From NCBI GenBank assembly GCA_911728455.2, contig OU452229.1, positions 13,364,076 through 13,428,075 on the forward strand: a stretch of 64,000 nucleotides of DNA, written 5' to 3'. Positions 36,901 to 47,516 of this stretch are shown one piece after another. A program made the position numbers and the translations under genes. Positions within the stretch are counted from its first letter, which is position 1; each line of letters starts with the position of its first letter. Under the pieces are notes generated by a model. That model had not been told where the DNA came from and made no database searches. It saw nothing but the letters and a program-made list of their open reading frames with translations. Origin of the DNA: Marthasterias glacialis (lineage: Eukaryota > Echinodermata > Asteroidea > Forcipulatida > Asteriidae).

Positions 36901-39900
36901 CACACATGTAGTTGCCTTGGCTATTGTTGACGTACACACAGCATGGCCGTATGCACTGGACATCCTCGGGATGTCCTCACTCCGCGGTCCCTGGCATCCT
37001 CCATGTTTATCCTGCAGCCCCGGGACTGGCATTTTCGGAAAGCCCATGAGCAGGGCTTTTCAACAGTGTCAGACTTGTCAGTTTCCCGCCAATACTTTGG
37101 GAGATAGAGCCGTTGCTAAGTCTTATTTTCACTCCGTTACAGCTTCGTCTACAAAAGTGCCATAAGACAGGCGTTTGAAGCGCATTCGGAGCAGCCCCGC
37201 TCCCTGGTGGTTTGAAGACGGAAGATGGCCCTTGCTGGCCGGGAAAACAAGATTTTCGGATGCAGGACTATGGCAGCTACCTGCAGGTACAAGAAATTTC
37301 TCTCTAGCCCCATTATTTCTGGATTTATTGGCCGTGGCGCTGCCGACTTCTTTTTTCGGCGTTTTTTTGCTGGCTTCGGTCCAGCACACATGTAGTTGCC
37401 TTGGCTATTGTTAACGTACACACAGCATGGCCGTCTGCACTGGACATCTTCGGGGTGTCCTCACTCCGCGGTTCCTGGAATCCTCCCTGTTTATCCCGCA
37501 GCCCCAAGACCGGCATTTTCGGGAAGCCCATGAGCAGGGCTTTCTAACAGTGTCAGACTTGTCAGTTTCCCGCCAATACTTTGGGAGATAGAGCCGTTGC
37601 TAAGTCGTATTTTCACTCCGTTACAGCTTCGTCTACAAAAGTGCCATAAGACAGGCGTTTGAAGCGCATTCGGAGCAGCCCCCCTCCCTGGTGGTTTGAA
37701 GACGGAAGATGGCCCTGGCTGGCCGGGAAAACCATATTTTGGATGCAGGACTATGACAGCTACCTGCAGGTACAAGAAATTTCTCTCTAGCCCCATTATT
37801 TCTGGATTTATTGGCCGTGGCGCTGCCGACTTCTTTTTTCGGCGTTTTTTTTGCTGGCTTCGGTCCAGCACACATGTAGTTGCCTTGGCTATTGTTGACG
37901 TACACACAGCATGGCCGTATGCACTGGACATCTTCGGGATGTCCTAACTCCGCGGTTCCTGGCATCCTCCATGTTTATCCTGCAGCCCCAGGACTGGCAT
38001 TTTCGGAAAGCCCACGAGCAGGGCTTTCCAAAAATGTCAGACTTGTCAGTTTCCCGCCAATACTTTGGGAGATAGAGCCGTTGCTAAGTCTTGTTTTTAC
38101 TCTGTTACAGCTTCGTGTACAAAAGTGCCATTAGACAGGCGTTTGAAGCGCATTCGGATCAGCCCCGCATCCTGGTGGTTTCAAGACGGAAGATGGCCCT
38201 GGCTGGCCGGGAAAACCAATTTTTCGGATGCAGGACTATGACAGCTACCTGCAGATACAAGAAATCTTTCTCTATCCCCATTATTTCTGGATTTATTGGC
38301 CGTGGCGCTGCCGACTTCTTTTTTCGGCGTTTTTTTGCTGGCTTCGGTCCAGCACACATGAAGTTGCCTTGGCTATTGTTGACGTACACACAGCATGGCC
38401 GTAAGCACTTGACATCATCGGGGTGTCCTCACTCCGCGGTACCTGGCATCCTCCCTGTTTATCCCGCAGCCCCAAGACCGGCATTTTCGGAAAACCCACG
38501 AGCAGGGCTTTCCAACAGTGTCAGACTTGTCAGTTTCCCGCCAATACTTTGGGAGATAGAGCCGTTGCTAAGTCTTGTTTTCACTCTGTTACAGCTTGGT
38601 GTACAAAAGTGCCATTAGACAGGCGTTTGAAGCGCATTCGGATCAGCCCCGCATCCTGGTGGTTTGAAGACGGAAGATGGCCCTGACTAGCCGGGAAAAC
38701 CATTTTTCGGATGCAGGACTATGACAGCTACCTGCAGATACAAGAAATTTTTCTCTATCCCCATTATTTCTGGATTTATTGGCCGTGGCGCTGCCGAATT
38801 CTTTTTTTGGCGTTTTTTTGCTGGCTTCGGTCCAGCACACATGTAGTTGCCTTGGCTATTGTTGACGTACACACAGCATGGCCGTATGCACTGGACATCT
38901 TCGGGGTGTCCCCACTCCGCGGTCCCTAGCATCCTTCATGTTTATCCTGCAGCCCCAAGACCGGCCTTTTCGGAAAGCCCATGAGCAGGGCTTTCCAACA
39001 GTGTCAGACTTGTCAGTTTCCCGCCAATACTTTGGGAGATAGAGCCGTTGCTAAGTCTTGTTTTCACTCTGTTACAGCCTTGTGTACAAAAGTGCCATTA
39101 GACAGGCGTTTGAAGCGCATTCGGAGCAGCCCCGCATCCTGGTGGTTTCAAGACGGAAGATGGCCCTGGCTGGCCGGGAAAACCAGATTTTGTGGATGCA
39201 GGACTATGACAGCTACCTGCAGATACAAGAAATTTTTCTCTATCCCCATTATTTCTGGATTTATTGGCCGTGGCGCTGCCGACTTCTTTTTTCGGCGTTT
39301 TTTTGCTGGCTTCAGTCCAGCACACATGTAGTTGCCTTGGCTATTGTTGACGTACACACAGCATGGCCGTATGCACTGGACATCTTCGGGGTGTTCTCAC
39401 TCCGAGGTTCTTGGTATCCTACTTGTTTATTCCGCAGCCCCAAGACCGGCATTTTCGGAAAGCCCATGAGCAGGGCTTTCCAACAGTGTCAGACTTGTCA
39501 GTTTCCCGCCAATACTTTGGGAGATAGAGCCGTTGCTAAGTCTTGTTTTCACTCTGTTACAGCTTCGTGTACAAAAGTGCCATTAGACAGGCGTTTGAAG
39601 CGCATTCGGAGCAGCCCCGCTCCCTGGTGGTTTGAAGACGGAAGACTACCCTAGCTGGCCGGGAAAACCATATTTTCGGATGCAGGACTATGGCAGCTAC
39701 CTGCAGGTACAAGAAATTTCTCTGTAGCCCCATTATTTCTGGATTTATTGGCCGTGGCGCTGCCGACTTCTTTTTTCGGCTTTTTTTTGCTGGCTTCGGT
39801 CCAGCACACATGTTATTGCCTTGGCTATTGTTGACGTACACACAGCATGGCTGTATGCACGGGGTGTCCTCACTCCGCGGTCCCTGGCATCCTCCCTGTT

Positions 39901-41557
39901 TATCCTGCAGCCCCAAGACCAGCATTTTCAGAAAGCCCATGAGCAGGGCTTTCCTACAGTGTCAGACTTGTCAGTTTCCAACCAATACTTTGGGAGATAG
40001 AGCCGTTGCTAAGTCTTGTTTTCACTCTGTTACAGCTTGGTGTACAAAAGTGCCATTAGACAGGCGTTTGAAGCGCATTCGGATCAGCCCCGCATCCTGG
40101 TGGTTTGAAGACGGAAGATGGCCCTGACTAGCCGGGAAAACCATTTTTCGGATGCAGGACTATGACAGCTACCTGCAGATACAATAAATTTTTCTCTATC
40201 CCCATTATTTCTGGATTTATTGGCCGTGGCGCTGCCGACTTCTTTTTTTGGCGTTTTTTTGCTGGCTTCGGTCCAGCACACATGTAGTTGCCTTGGCTAT
40301 TATTGACATACACACAGCATGGCCGTATGCACTGGACATCCTCGGTGTTTCCTCACTCCGCGGTTCCTGGCATCCTCCCTGTTTATCCCGCAGCCCCAAG
40401 TGCGGCATTTTCGGAAAGCCCATGAGCAGGGCTTTCCAACAGTATCAAACTTGTCAGTTTCCCGCCAATACTTTGGGAGATAGAGCCGTTGCTCAGTCTT
40501 GTTTTCACTCTGTTACTGCTTGGTGTACAAAAGTGCCATAAGACAGGCGTTTGAATCGCATTCGGGGCAGCCCTGCTCCCTGGTGGTTTGAAGACGGAAG
40601 ATGGCCCTGGCTTGGCGGGAAAACCAGATTTTCGGATGCAGGACTATGGCAGCTACCTGCAGGTACAAGAAATTTCTCTCTAGCCCCATTATTTCTGGAT
40701 TTATTGGCCGTGGCGCTGCCGACTTCTTTTTTCGGCATTTTTTTGCTGGCTTCGGTCCAGCACACATGTAGTTGCCTTGGCTATTGTTGACGTACACACA
40801 GCATGGCCGTATGCACTGGACATCATCGGGGTGTCCTCACTCCGCGGTACCTGGCATGCTCCCTGTTTATTCCGTAGCCCCAAGAACAGCATTTTCGGAA
40901 AGCCCACGAGCAGGGCTTTCCAAAAGTGTCAGACTTGTCAGTTTCCCGCCAATACTTTGGGAGATAGAGCCGTTGCTAAGTCTTGTTTTCACTCTGTTAC
41001 AGCTTCGTGTACAAAAGTGCCATTAGACAGGCGTTTGAAGCGCATTCGGATCAGCCCCGCATCCTGGTGGTTTCAAGACGGAAGATGGCCCTGGCTGGCC
41101 GGGAAAACCAGATTTTGTGGATGCAGGACTATGACAGCTACCTGCAGATACAAGAAATTTTTCTCTATCCCCATTATTTCTGGATTTATTGGCCGTGGCG
41201 CTGCCGACTTCTTTTTTCGGCGTTTTTTTGCTGGCTTCAGTCCAGCACACATGTAGTTGCCTTGGCTATTGTTGACGTACACACAGCATGGCCGTATGCA
41301 CTGGACATCTTCGGGGTGTTCTCACTCCGAGGTTCCTGGCATCCTACTTGTTTATTCCGCAGCCCCAAGACCAGCATTTTCGGAAAGCCCATGAGCAGGG
41401 CTTTCCAACAGTGTCAGACTTGTCAGTTTCCAACCAATACTTTGGGAGATAGAGCCGTTGCTAAGTCTTGTTTTCACTCTGTTACAGCTTCGTGTACAAA
41501 AGTGTCATTAGACAGGCGTTTGAAGTACATTCGGGGCAGCCCCGCTCCCTGGTGGTT

Positions 41558-42010
41558 TCAAGGCGGAAGACGGCCGTAGCCGGCCGGGAAAACCATATTT
41601 TCGGATGCAAGACTATGGCAGCTACCTGCAGGTACAAGAAATTTTTCTCTAGCCCAATTATTTCTGGAGTTATTGGCCGTGGCGCTGCCGACTTCTTTTT
41701 TCGGCGTTTTTTTTTTTTCTTTGTTTTTTGTTGCTAGCTTTGGTCCAGCACACATGTAGTTGCCTTGGCTGATGTTGACGTACACATAGCATGGCCGTAT
41801 GCACTGGACATCCTCGGGATGTCCTTTCTCCACGGTCCCTGGCATATTCCGCAGCCCCAAGACCGGCATTTTCGGAAAGCCCATGAGCAGGGCTTTCCAA
41901 CAGTGTCAGACTTGTCAGTATCCCGCCAATGCTTCGGGAGATAGAGCCGTTGCTAAGTCTTGTTTTCACTCTGTTACAGCTTTGTGTACAAAAGTGCCAT
42001 TAGACAGGCG
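41558..42010 (+). repeat. terminal, diverged satellite monomer at the array edge
   Basis: The last unit is the most diverged. The T tract is expanded and broken up (about 41,707-41,730, with CTTTG interruptions), GCTGGCTTCGGTCC has become GCTAGCTTTGGTCC, and several segments downstream are shortened. The unit stops at GACAGGCG (42,003-42,010), where the following sequence belongs to the hairpin element. Increased divergence at an edge is typical of tandem satellites. Confidence 0.85.
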
Positions 42011-42110
42011 CTGTACTCCTTTTGTGAGATTTTGGCATTTTATCGGTCGTACATAGCACGACCGATAAAATGTCAAAAGCTCAAAAAATGAGTACAGCGC
42101 CCCAGTTACT
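42007..42110. mobile_element. MITE-like palindrome fused to the satellite end
   Basis: The left arm (about 42,008-42,050, starting GCGCTGTACTCC) pairs with the right arm (about 42,058-42,100, ending GAGTACAGCGC) around a short spacer, giving an imperfect 43-bp hairpin. The right flank continues CCAGTTACTGGGTCTAG. The equivalent left flank, AGTAACTGGG in the second copy at 45,384, is missing and satellite sequence stands in its place. The junction overlap is GGCG. No coding capacity is seen, which fits a small non-autonomous DNA element or a foldback sequence. Confidence 0.75.
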
Positions 42111-42115
42111 GGGTC

Positions 42116-44110
42116 TAGCACCAATACTAGTCACAACACAACTTACAAGCAAGAGGTAGAGCCCCCAGGCCAGCCCAGCTCGTGGACAACTCACGTGGAC
42201 AACTCAATTTCCCTGTGGGAAGATTTACAAAAACATCTTTGCGCTCCAATACATGTCTGATAGCACGACACTGCTGAGAGGTTTAAAACGTCCTGGTAAT
42301 TTAATTTGTTTTACGGCAAAATTGAGGCTTTCCTGAAACAATGTTTCGTCGATGCTTACAAAACTTGAACTTGAAGTCGCTGTTTTGTTAGAAATTTGCA
42401 TTGTACTTTTCTCGTGACGTCATAAAATAATCCTGTCTTTTCATTGGCCAACCTCAAATGAGGCTTTTGCATTATGCATAATACCAAAATAGGTAGGAGA
42501 AAGTTGTCAAGGTTGATGTCGAATTGTTTGTATTATATATTGTTCAGCATTTAATCAGCAGACCCCCACAAGTCTGTCGTGGGCAGCAATGAATATGCAA
42601 AGTCATTTGAATTTAATTCTTCTGTGTTTTATTTTGTGTTAGTGGAAACCAGTGAGCCATGGTGTGTATATATGAATAGTCATAAGAGAACATTGAGAGT
42701 GAGAAACCGTGACGCCTGAGATGTGTGGATGGTTAGCAATAGGTATGCCGCTATGAATTGTTGGTAAATTTCAGACATCCCAAGGCAAGGCGCGGTCGTC
42801 AGATCAACCAGCCGAATTGCCGGAGCGAATTTCAAGGCCAAATTGCATGAGCAGCATACCGTGACTATTGCCATATGTATTATTACTACAAGGTGTTAAT
42901 TCTTTAAATGAATGTTGTTCCTGCTGACTAAAGTGCATTTATTTGTTTATTTTAAGAAAATATGTATTCAGCAGTAATCTCATAGTTATAGCAACGTGTA
43001 ACGCAGGCTCAAGCGAAGCTTTCTTGATATATATGTAGAATGTAGAATATGTAGAATGTAGAATGTAGAATATGCAAGGTCAACTAAGGGTTGAAGTTAA
43101 TTATGTTCCAATAACAATACTAGCAATAAGTCTTCCTTTGTGGAACTGTTGTGGAAGCATACCGTTCGTTATGTATTTTGTTTTACACCTCAATTAATTT
43201 TTGAATTAGGAAATGTAATAAGTAAACTAACGAATTTCAGATGGCTCTGAGGCCAGGCTTTATAGCCTTTCAAAATGCAGCTAGAAAGGTGATGTTTACG
43301 GACATCCCCCAAGAACAACTTGGACCCTACAAGCCTACCTGGAACCATCTGACATAGGTCTTCCACGGATACGTGAGCTGGCGGAAACATCCAACTTCGG
43401 AATGATGGGCCGTAACCACCCATCAAGAGGTGACCACCGATTACAGTGGTGCTAAAGACCTAAGAGGACTTGTGCCAGACAACCAAGAACTAACATCGCA
43501 CGACGTGATCAAACATGGTGGGCCCATCATTTAAAGACTAAACTATCTTGTGATAATGAATATTTTGTGAATCAGTGCACCGAGCGTTAAGACTGGATTG
43601 TTTTGGCCAAACATCCAGTAGATGAGATTTCTTCTCATTTGAGGTGAGAAGGTCGCCAAAGTAAAAGGCGACGCACCCAGTGGAACAGGTTTTGTTCTGG
43701 GTAGGAATATTCAAAGATAGTTTCAAGGCTAGTATTTTTCAAGGAGAGATTATTAAAAGTGATTGTGTAAGAAAGGGGGCATATTAATAATATCCGTTTG
43801 CATTTGGATGGAGAGTTTTATAAGAAGAAAGAAGTCAATTGGAGGATATGTGACTCTCCGAACATACCAAGAGTTAGGGTTTTGTGAATGTTAATTAATT
43901 TTCTTGTTTGGTTTAATTAAATTATATTTCAGAATAATAAGAGTTTCGTTTGTTTCTTGATTGTTTTATAACTCGTCTCGATAGTGACACACGGTCCAGA
44001 ACTTTTGCAAATCGTTTTGCAAATCAGGCTGGCGTGACAAAAGTAACAAAAAACATAACGACCTAAAACGAACTGGTAAAGGCGCTTCGCGGCTCCGCCG
44101 ATCGCACTAG
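42116..44110. other. intergenic stretch without recognisable genes
   Basis: AT-rich sequence. A short open stretch on the plus strand near 43,240-43,348 begins with an ATG but stops after 37 codons, and another open stretch lies near 43,405-43,533; neither resembles a family I know. They could be scraps of a decayed mobile element. The GGCGTGACAAAAGTAAC segment near 44,031 is of a kind seen near retroelement LTR ends, but I could not define paired LTRs. Confidence 0.5.
43033..43074 (+). repeat. GTAGAAT-type microsatellite
   Basis: Five or so tandem copies of a TGTAGAA(T) heptamer with an inserted AT in places (ATGTAGAATGTAGAATATG). A short simple repeat with no other content. Confidence 0.85.
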
Positions 44111-44186
44111 TCTTTTTTCGTGTTGGTCAGTGGTGGCGCTGTTCGTGTACTCCGGGCAGCCGCGACTGCGTTGACTAAAGGCTAGG

Positions 44187-44210
44187 TGGAAGATGACCCT
44201 GGATGGCCGG
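44187..44210 (+). repeat. isolated satellite-like fragment outside the array
   Basis: GGAAGATGACCCTGGATGGC and the following CGG (44,188-44,210) match the satellite's GGAAGATGGCCCTGGCTGGC plus CGG at 21 of 23 positions by eye. The preceding TCCGGGCAGCCGCG is also similar to the satellite's TTCGGGGCAGCCCCG, although spacing is not kept. It may be a relic of the array, or of the sequence the satellite arose from, 2.2 kb beyond the array edge. Confidence 0.4.
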
Positions 44211-44211
44211 T

Positions 44212-44735
44212 GTCAGATGCAATTGTGTCCGCCATGCAATACTGTCCGCTCCGGACACTTTTGCATATGCAATCGTGTCCGGGGCTATGCAAAACCGTCC
44301 GACATACATGTACATTGTGCGTCAGCGAGCGTGCATGCACTGAACGTACGTATGCACATGTGCGGCATGAATATTCATGTATTATGATTGCAGCTTACTG
44401 CAACGGTTTCAGCGCTTTAGTTTTTCTTCTGTTTTAAATCTTTTGACATATTTATAAACATAACCCGGGGGTGTCATGGACAAGCAAAATTTCCACGGGC
44501 CCGCCGTGCCTGGGGCTTGTTTTCGCCGAATATTTGAACATAGGCTTCGAGGACCGTTTTGCACGGTGGCGCCGATTGCATATGCAAATGTGTCTGGGCG
44601 GACACAATTGCATTATGCAGCAGCGTCCGGGCGGACACAATTGCATATGCAAAATCGTCCGGCGGACGGTATTGCATATGCAATAATGTCCGCCGGATAG
44701 TATCGCATAGAGGACATAATTGCATGCGACACCGG
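44212..44735. repeat. cluster of TGCATATGCA palindromes linked by GTCCG motifs
   Basis: Two groups (about 44,212-44,312 and 44,570-44,735) contain repeated TTGCATATGCAA-type palindromes alternating with GTCCGGGCGGACAC-type palindromes, at spacings of roughly 20-30 bp. The groups may be the ends of one roughly 520-bp non-autonomous element. One copy contains ATGCAAAT, the POU/octamer consensus (44,581-44,588), as a by-product of the palindrome. There is no supported coding sequence. Confidence 0.7.
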
Positions 44736-44880
44736 CACCGGGAACCAGACTAGTCCTTGTGTACAGACAGAAGAGAACGACGTAGGGACTGGGAACCAGT
44801 CTATACATGACCCTAAAATCCTCAGAGAATAGTCGGAGATTTTGTGGTCTGGGAACCAGACTATCTACAGATAGAGCAAA
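44736..44880. repeat. three copies of a GGGAACCAGACTA motif
   Basis: CCGGGAACCAGACTAG (about 44,740), CTGGGAACCAGTCTAT (about 44,788) and CTGGGAACCAGACTAT (about 44,858) lie within 140 bp. The centre GGGAACCAG with flanking TAGTCTGG-like bases is partly palindromic. These are probably ends or fragments of dispersed small elements. Confidence 0.55.
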
Positions 44881-45383
44881 TTCATAATAATGAGCTACAC
44901 GTTCATGTTTCACACAGCACATACACGGCGGAAGGTCGTATCGCACTGTAACAACACATTGTCACAAATAGCACAATGCAAGGGAAGGTAGTTAGGTGAG
45001 TGCAACAGGTGGACGGATACCGTGGTAAAAACTTGTGGTAGGCCCAGGGAAATTTCCTTTTAACACTTGTTCCAATTTGTTTTTAAGGATAGAAACTAAT
45101 CACTTGGATATCATTATTCATAGGATAGGTATAATGATGTAATTAATGGGGATTATTTGTTTCAAAGTTCAATGTCTCGCTGTGGAGTGTGTAGTGCACA
45201 GTGTGTGACTGTAGTGTGAGTATCATATCAATCATTGGACATTATGTTAAACAATTTAAAGAACCGTTACATGTTCGTTTGTCAACCTATTTTATTGTTA
45301 ACTTTATTTTGTTGTTGAGAGTTTGATCTTGTGAGAGAGACTTGACATGGTTTATAAATTCTTTTCGCAAATCATTATCTAAA

Positions 45384-45513
45384 ACTAGACCTAGTAACTG
45401 GGGCGCTGTACTCCTTTTTTGAGATTTTGACATTATCGGTCGTACTGTAACTAGCTGACCGATAATGTCAAAATCTCAAAAAAGGAGTACAGCGCCCCAG
45501 TTACTGGTTCTAC
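45384..45513. mobile_element. MITE-like near-perfect palindrome (second copy)
   Basis: The left arm 45,384-45,441 (containing AGTAACTGGGGCGCTGTACT) and right arm 45,457-45,513 (containing AGTACAGCGCCCCAGTTACT) are near-perfect reverse complements of about 57 bp around a 15-bp spacer. It is the same family as the hairpin at 42,007 but more nearly complete, which defines what that copy lost at the satellite junction. It has no open reading frame and would form a strong cruciform. Confidence 0.85.
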
Positions 45514-45539
45514 ACATAACCCATAGAGATTTACTTCGT

Positions 45540-46490
45540 GCAAAGAAGCACTTTTCATGTCCAGCCAGGCCCCATGGGCTGGGCACCACTACCTACAGAA
45601 TTGAAGAGGAGGATCCATTGAACACACCCATGGTCATCTTGACCCGGCCCGTTGGGTTTTAACATTTTGTATTCAATTTTGAAAAATTATTATTTTACAT
45701 ACGCATTCCGTACACAGCAATTATTTCAACTTTTGAACGGTCATTTTCACATGTCCAGACGCCATGGGCCGGGAACCACTATCTACAGAATTGAAAAGGA
45801 GGATCTAAGATTAAGAAACACATTCATGGTCATCTGGATCCTGCCCAGCCCAGGGGGTTTTAATACTTTGTATTTAATTTTGAAAAACTATTATCTGAAC
45901 GTACAAATTCCGTACCGTGCATGAAAACGTGGTTTGACATTCAACTTTTTGTACACCACCATTTGGCCGTATTTTTGACAGCAAGAGGGTGCAAGACTAA
46001 TTATGACCATGAATGTGTTTCTTAGATCCTCCTCTTCAATTCTGTAGGTAGTGGTGCCTGGCCCATGGCGTCTGGACATGTGGAAAGTAAGTTTTATATA
46101 CCAAGTACAGTTCTATTAGCTAGTGCAAAAAGTTATGTCAAACCACCATGTAATGCACGGTACGGAATTTGCACCTTAAAAACATTAATATGTTTTAAAA
46201 ATAAATAAAAAATATCAAAACCCCATGGGCCGGCTCAAGATGACCATGGGTGTGGTCCTCCTCTTCAATTCTGTAGGTAGCGGTGCCCTGCCCATGGGGT
46301 CTGGACATGTGAAAACGACCGCTCGGAATTTGTAATAATTTTGGTAATAAAGTGCATTCACGTCGGTTCGTTGGGGCTCGGAGCTCCGACGAGCCCCGTG
46401 AGGGTCCCCCGGCAACAATACACGTTACAGAGTTGTTTACGTAAAACTTATAGTTTTTCAAAATTAATTAAAAATTATTAAAGCCCATGG
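45540..46490. repeat. nested inverted duplication of two related repeat units
   Basis: Four copies of a repeat carry the core TACAGAATTGAAGAGGAGGA and a CATGGTCATC segment. Two are on the plus strand (A about 45,547-45,715; B about 45,735-45,920) and two on the minus strand (C about 45,995-46,100; D about 46,195-46,345). A matches D best (shared ACACCCATGGTCATC) and B matches C best (shared AAACACATTCATGGTCAT). The order A-B-C'-D' is that of a foldback structure. It is probably a non-autonomous element; no protein is recognised. Confidence 0.7.
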
Positions 46491-47422
46491 AAACAAGTTT
46501 GATTCGTAGCAGCTCACTGATCAAACCTGACTATGCATTGTTGCACTTTCGTGTCTGTAGCAATACAATAATGCCATAAACACATTAAAAAAATGCTGGT
46601 AGGCAAATAAAATGTGGTATTGTTACATTGTCGAGATTGTCTGCATTGTTACAAGGCCAACAACAGACAAGACAATAGTCAATGAATCTGCCACAGATAT
46701 TTTCAGTGCCATTAGAAAATTAATCTTTGCTGAAATGTGGTCAGTTTTTTGTTTAATTGGCTCATCCTGACAGCAACTTTACTGTTGATATTGAAAAACT
46801 CATAAGTTAGTAGCAAGGTGTCAAACTTTGCTGTAAATAGAAAAACGAGGCATTCATTAGTTGTTTATTAACAGTAATTTTACATTTAAATGAATGATTA
46901 TCATACAAGGTGTTAGGGTCTGGTAATAGTTCCATCGTTTAGAACTCAATCCCAGCCAGGGTACATACTGCTGCCAGTCTTGATGCATTTAGGACTGGAT
47001 TGCTCACCGTGGGGTTCTAAAATAAAGTCCAGACTCCACTTTAATTATTTTTACTGTAATTTTGTCTGCATCTACAAATTTATGCATTGGCCCACATATT
47101 TGCACGCCAAGCAAGTTGACGAGGTATCCCATTGAACATACTGTCAGTTGTCAACGTCAAAGTAGAAGTATGTAAATAACTTCCTAAAGCTACCAGCATT
47201 TGCATGCACAGATTGTTTATAATGCCCTGAAATTAAATTCCTGTACAAATCACAGTATGTCTGAAGGAAAAAAAATTACAAATTACGGATCAGTGAAAAT
47301 GCTAGCAGAAAAAAAACCTGACGGATGCCTGGTCACTGATTAGTGACAGAAATAATGAAGGAGAAATCCTAGCAGTAATTATCGTTATTAACTGGTAAAA
47401 TAATTTAGTTTTGTTAGTATAG
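46491..47422. other. intergenic stretch without recognisable features
   Basis: AT-rich unique-looking sequence. A short frame beginning at an ATG near 47,254 stops after 28 codons and has no recognised similarity. No RNA gene or repeat could be supported. Confidence 0.5.
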
Positions 47423-47516
47423 TGAAGATGTAGAGGGAATTGACAAATTGGCAGAATCGGACACGAAAAAGTCGATGGGAGACTTTGGAGCGCCAGTTGG
47501 CAATAGACTTACTACA
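47423..47516 (+). other. possible small coding exon, product unknown
   Basis: A 94-bp interval lies between a plausible acceptor (TTAGTTTTGTTAGTATAG) and a good donor (ACTACA followed by GTAAGTAAC). One frame is open across it and would encode about 31 residues ending GDFGAPVGNRLTT. It does not join complexin in frame: phase 0 at its end would read the next complexin exon in the wrong frame. GAPVGNRLT is reminiscent of a segment near the N-terminus of catalases, but I find no further catalase exon nearby. It could equally be a 5' untranslated exon or chance. Confidence 0.2.

Larger units (their letters stand above)
27931..42010 (+). repeat. 484-bp satellite array, block 2 (about 29 monomers, direct orientation)
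   Basis: Direct orientation resumes at 27,931 and continues to 42,010, where the unit breaks off at GACAGGCG and a hairpin repeat begins. The first monomers carry a private variant (TTTTTAACGCATTTT replacing TTTTTTCGGCGTTTT near 28,135 and 29,105). A 974-bp dimer is amplified at about 30,620-33,970. From about 34,500 monomers become progressively more diverged, with one-base frameshifting deletions near 34,286 and 37,738, loss of about 13 bp near 39,860, and long substituted T tracts near 41,707-41,730. This is the pattern expected at the edge of an array homogenised by unequal exchange. Confidence 0.96.

Noticed and set aside
1..42010. Dozens of open reading frames of 60-258 codons on both strands
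   Set aside because: They repeat with the 484-bp satellite, overlap each other in several frames on both strands, shift frame every unit and match no protein family I know. They are annotated as satellite; the coding possibility is kept only as a finding.
1..42010. CRISPR array
   Set aside because: The repeat is 484 bp with no short repeat-spacer alternation, and the surrounding genes are intron-containing animal genes.
43240..43540. Fragment of a gag- or polymerase-coding retroelement
   Set aside because: Two short open stretches are present, but no conserved motif, paired LTRs or continuous frame could be identified.
47254..47340. 28-codon open frame starting at an ATG
   Set aside because: It is short, has no similarity and no splice context, and runs to a stop in AT-rich sequence.
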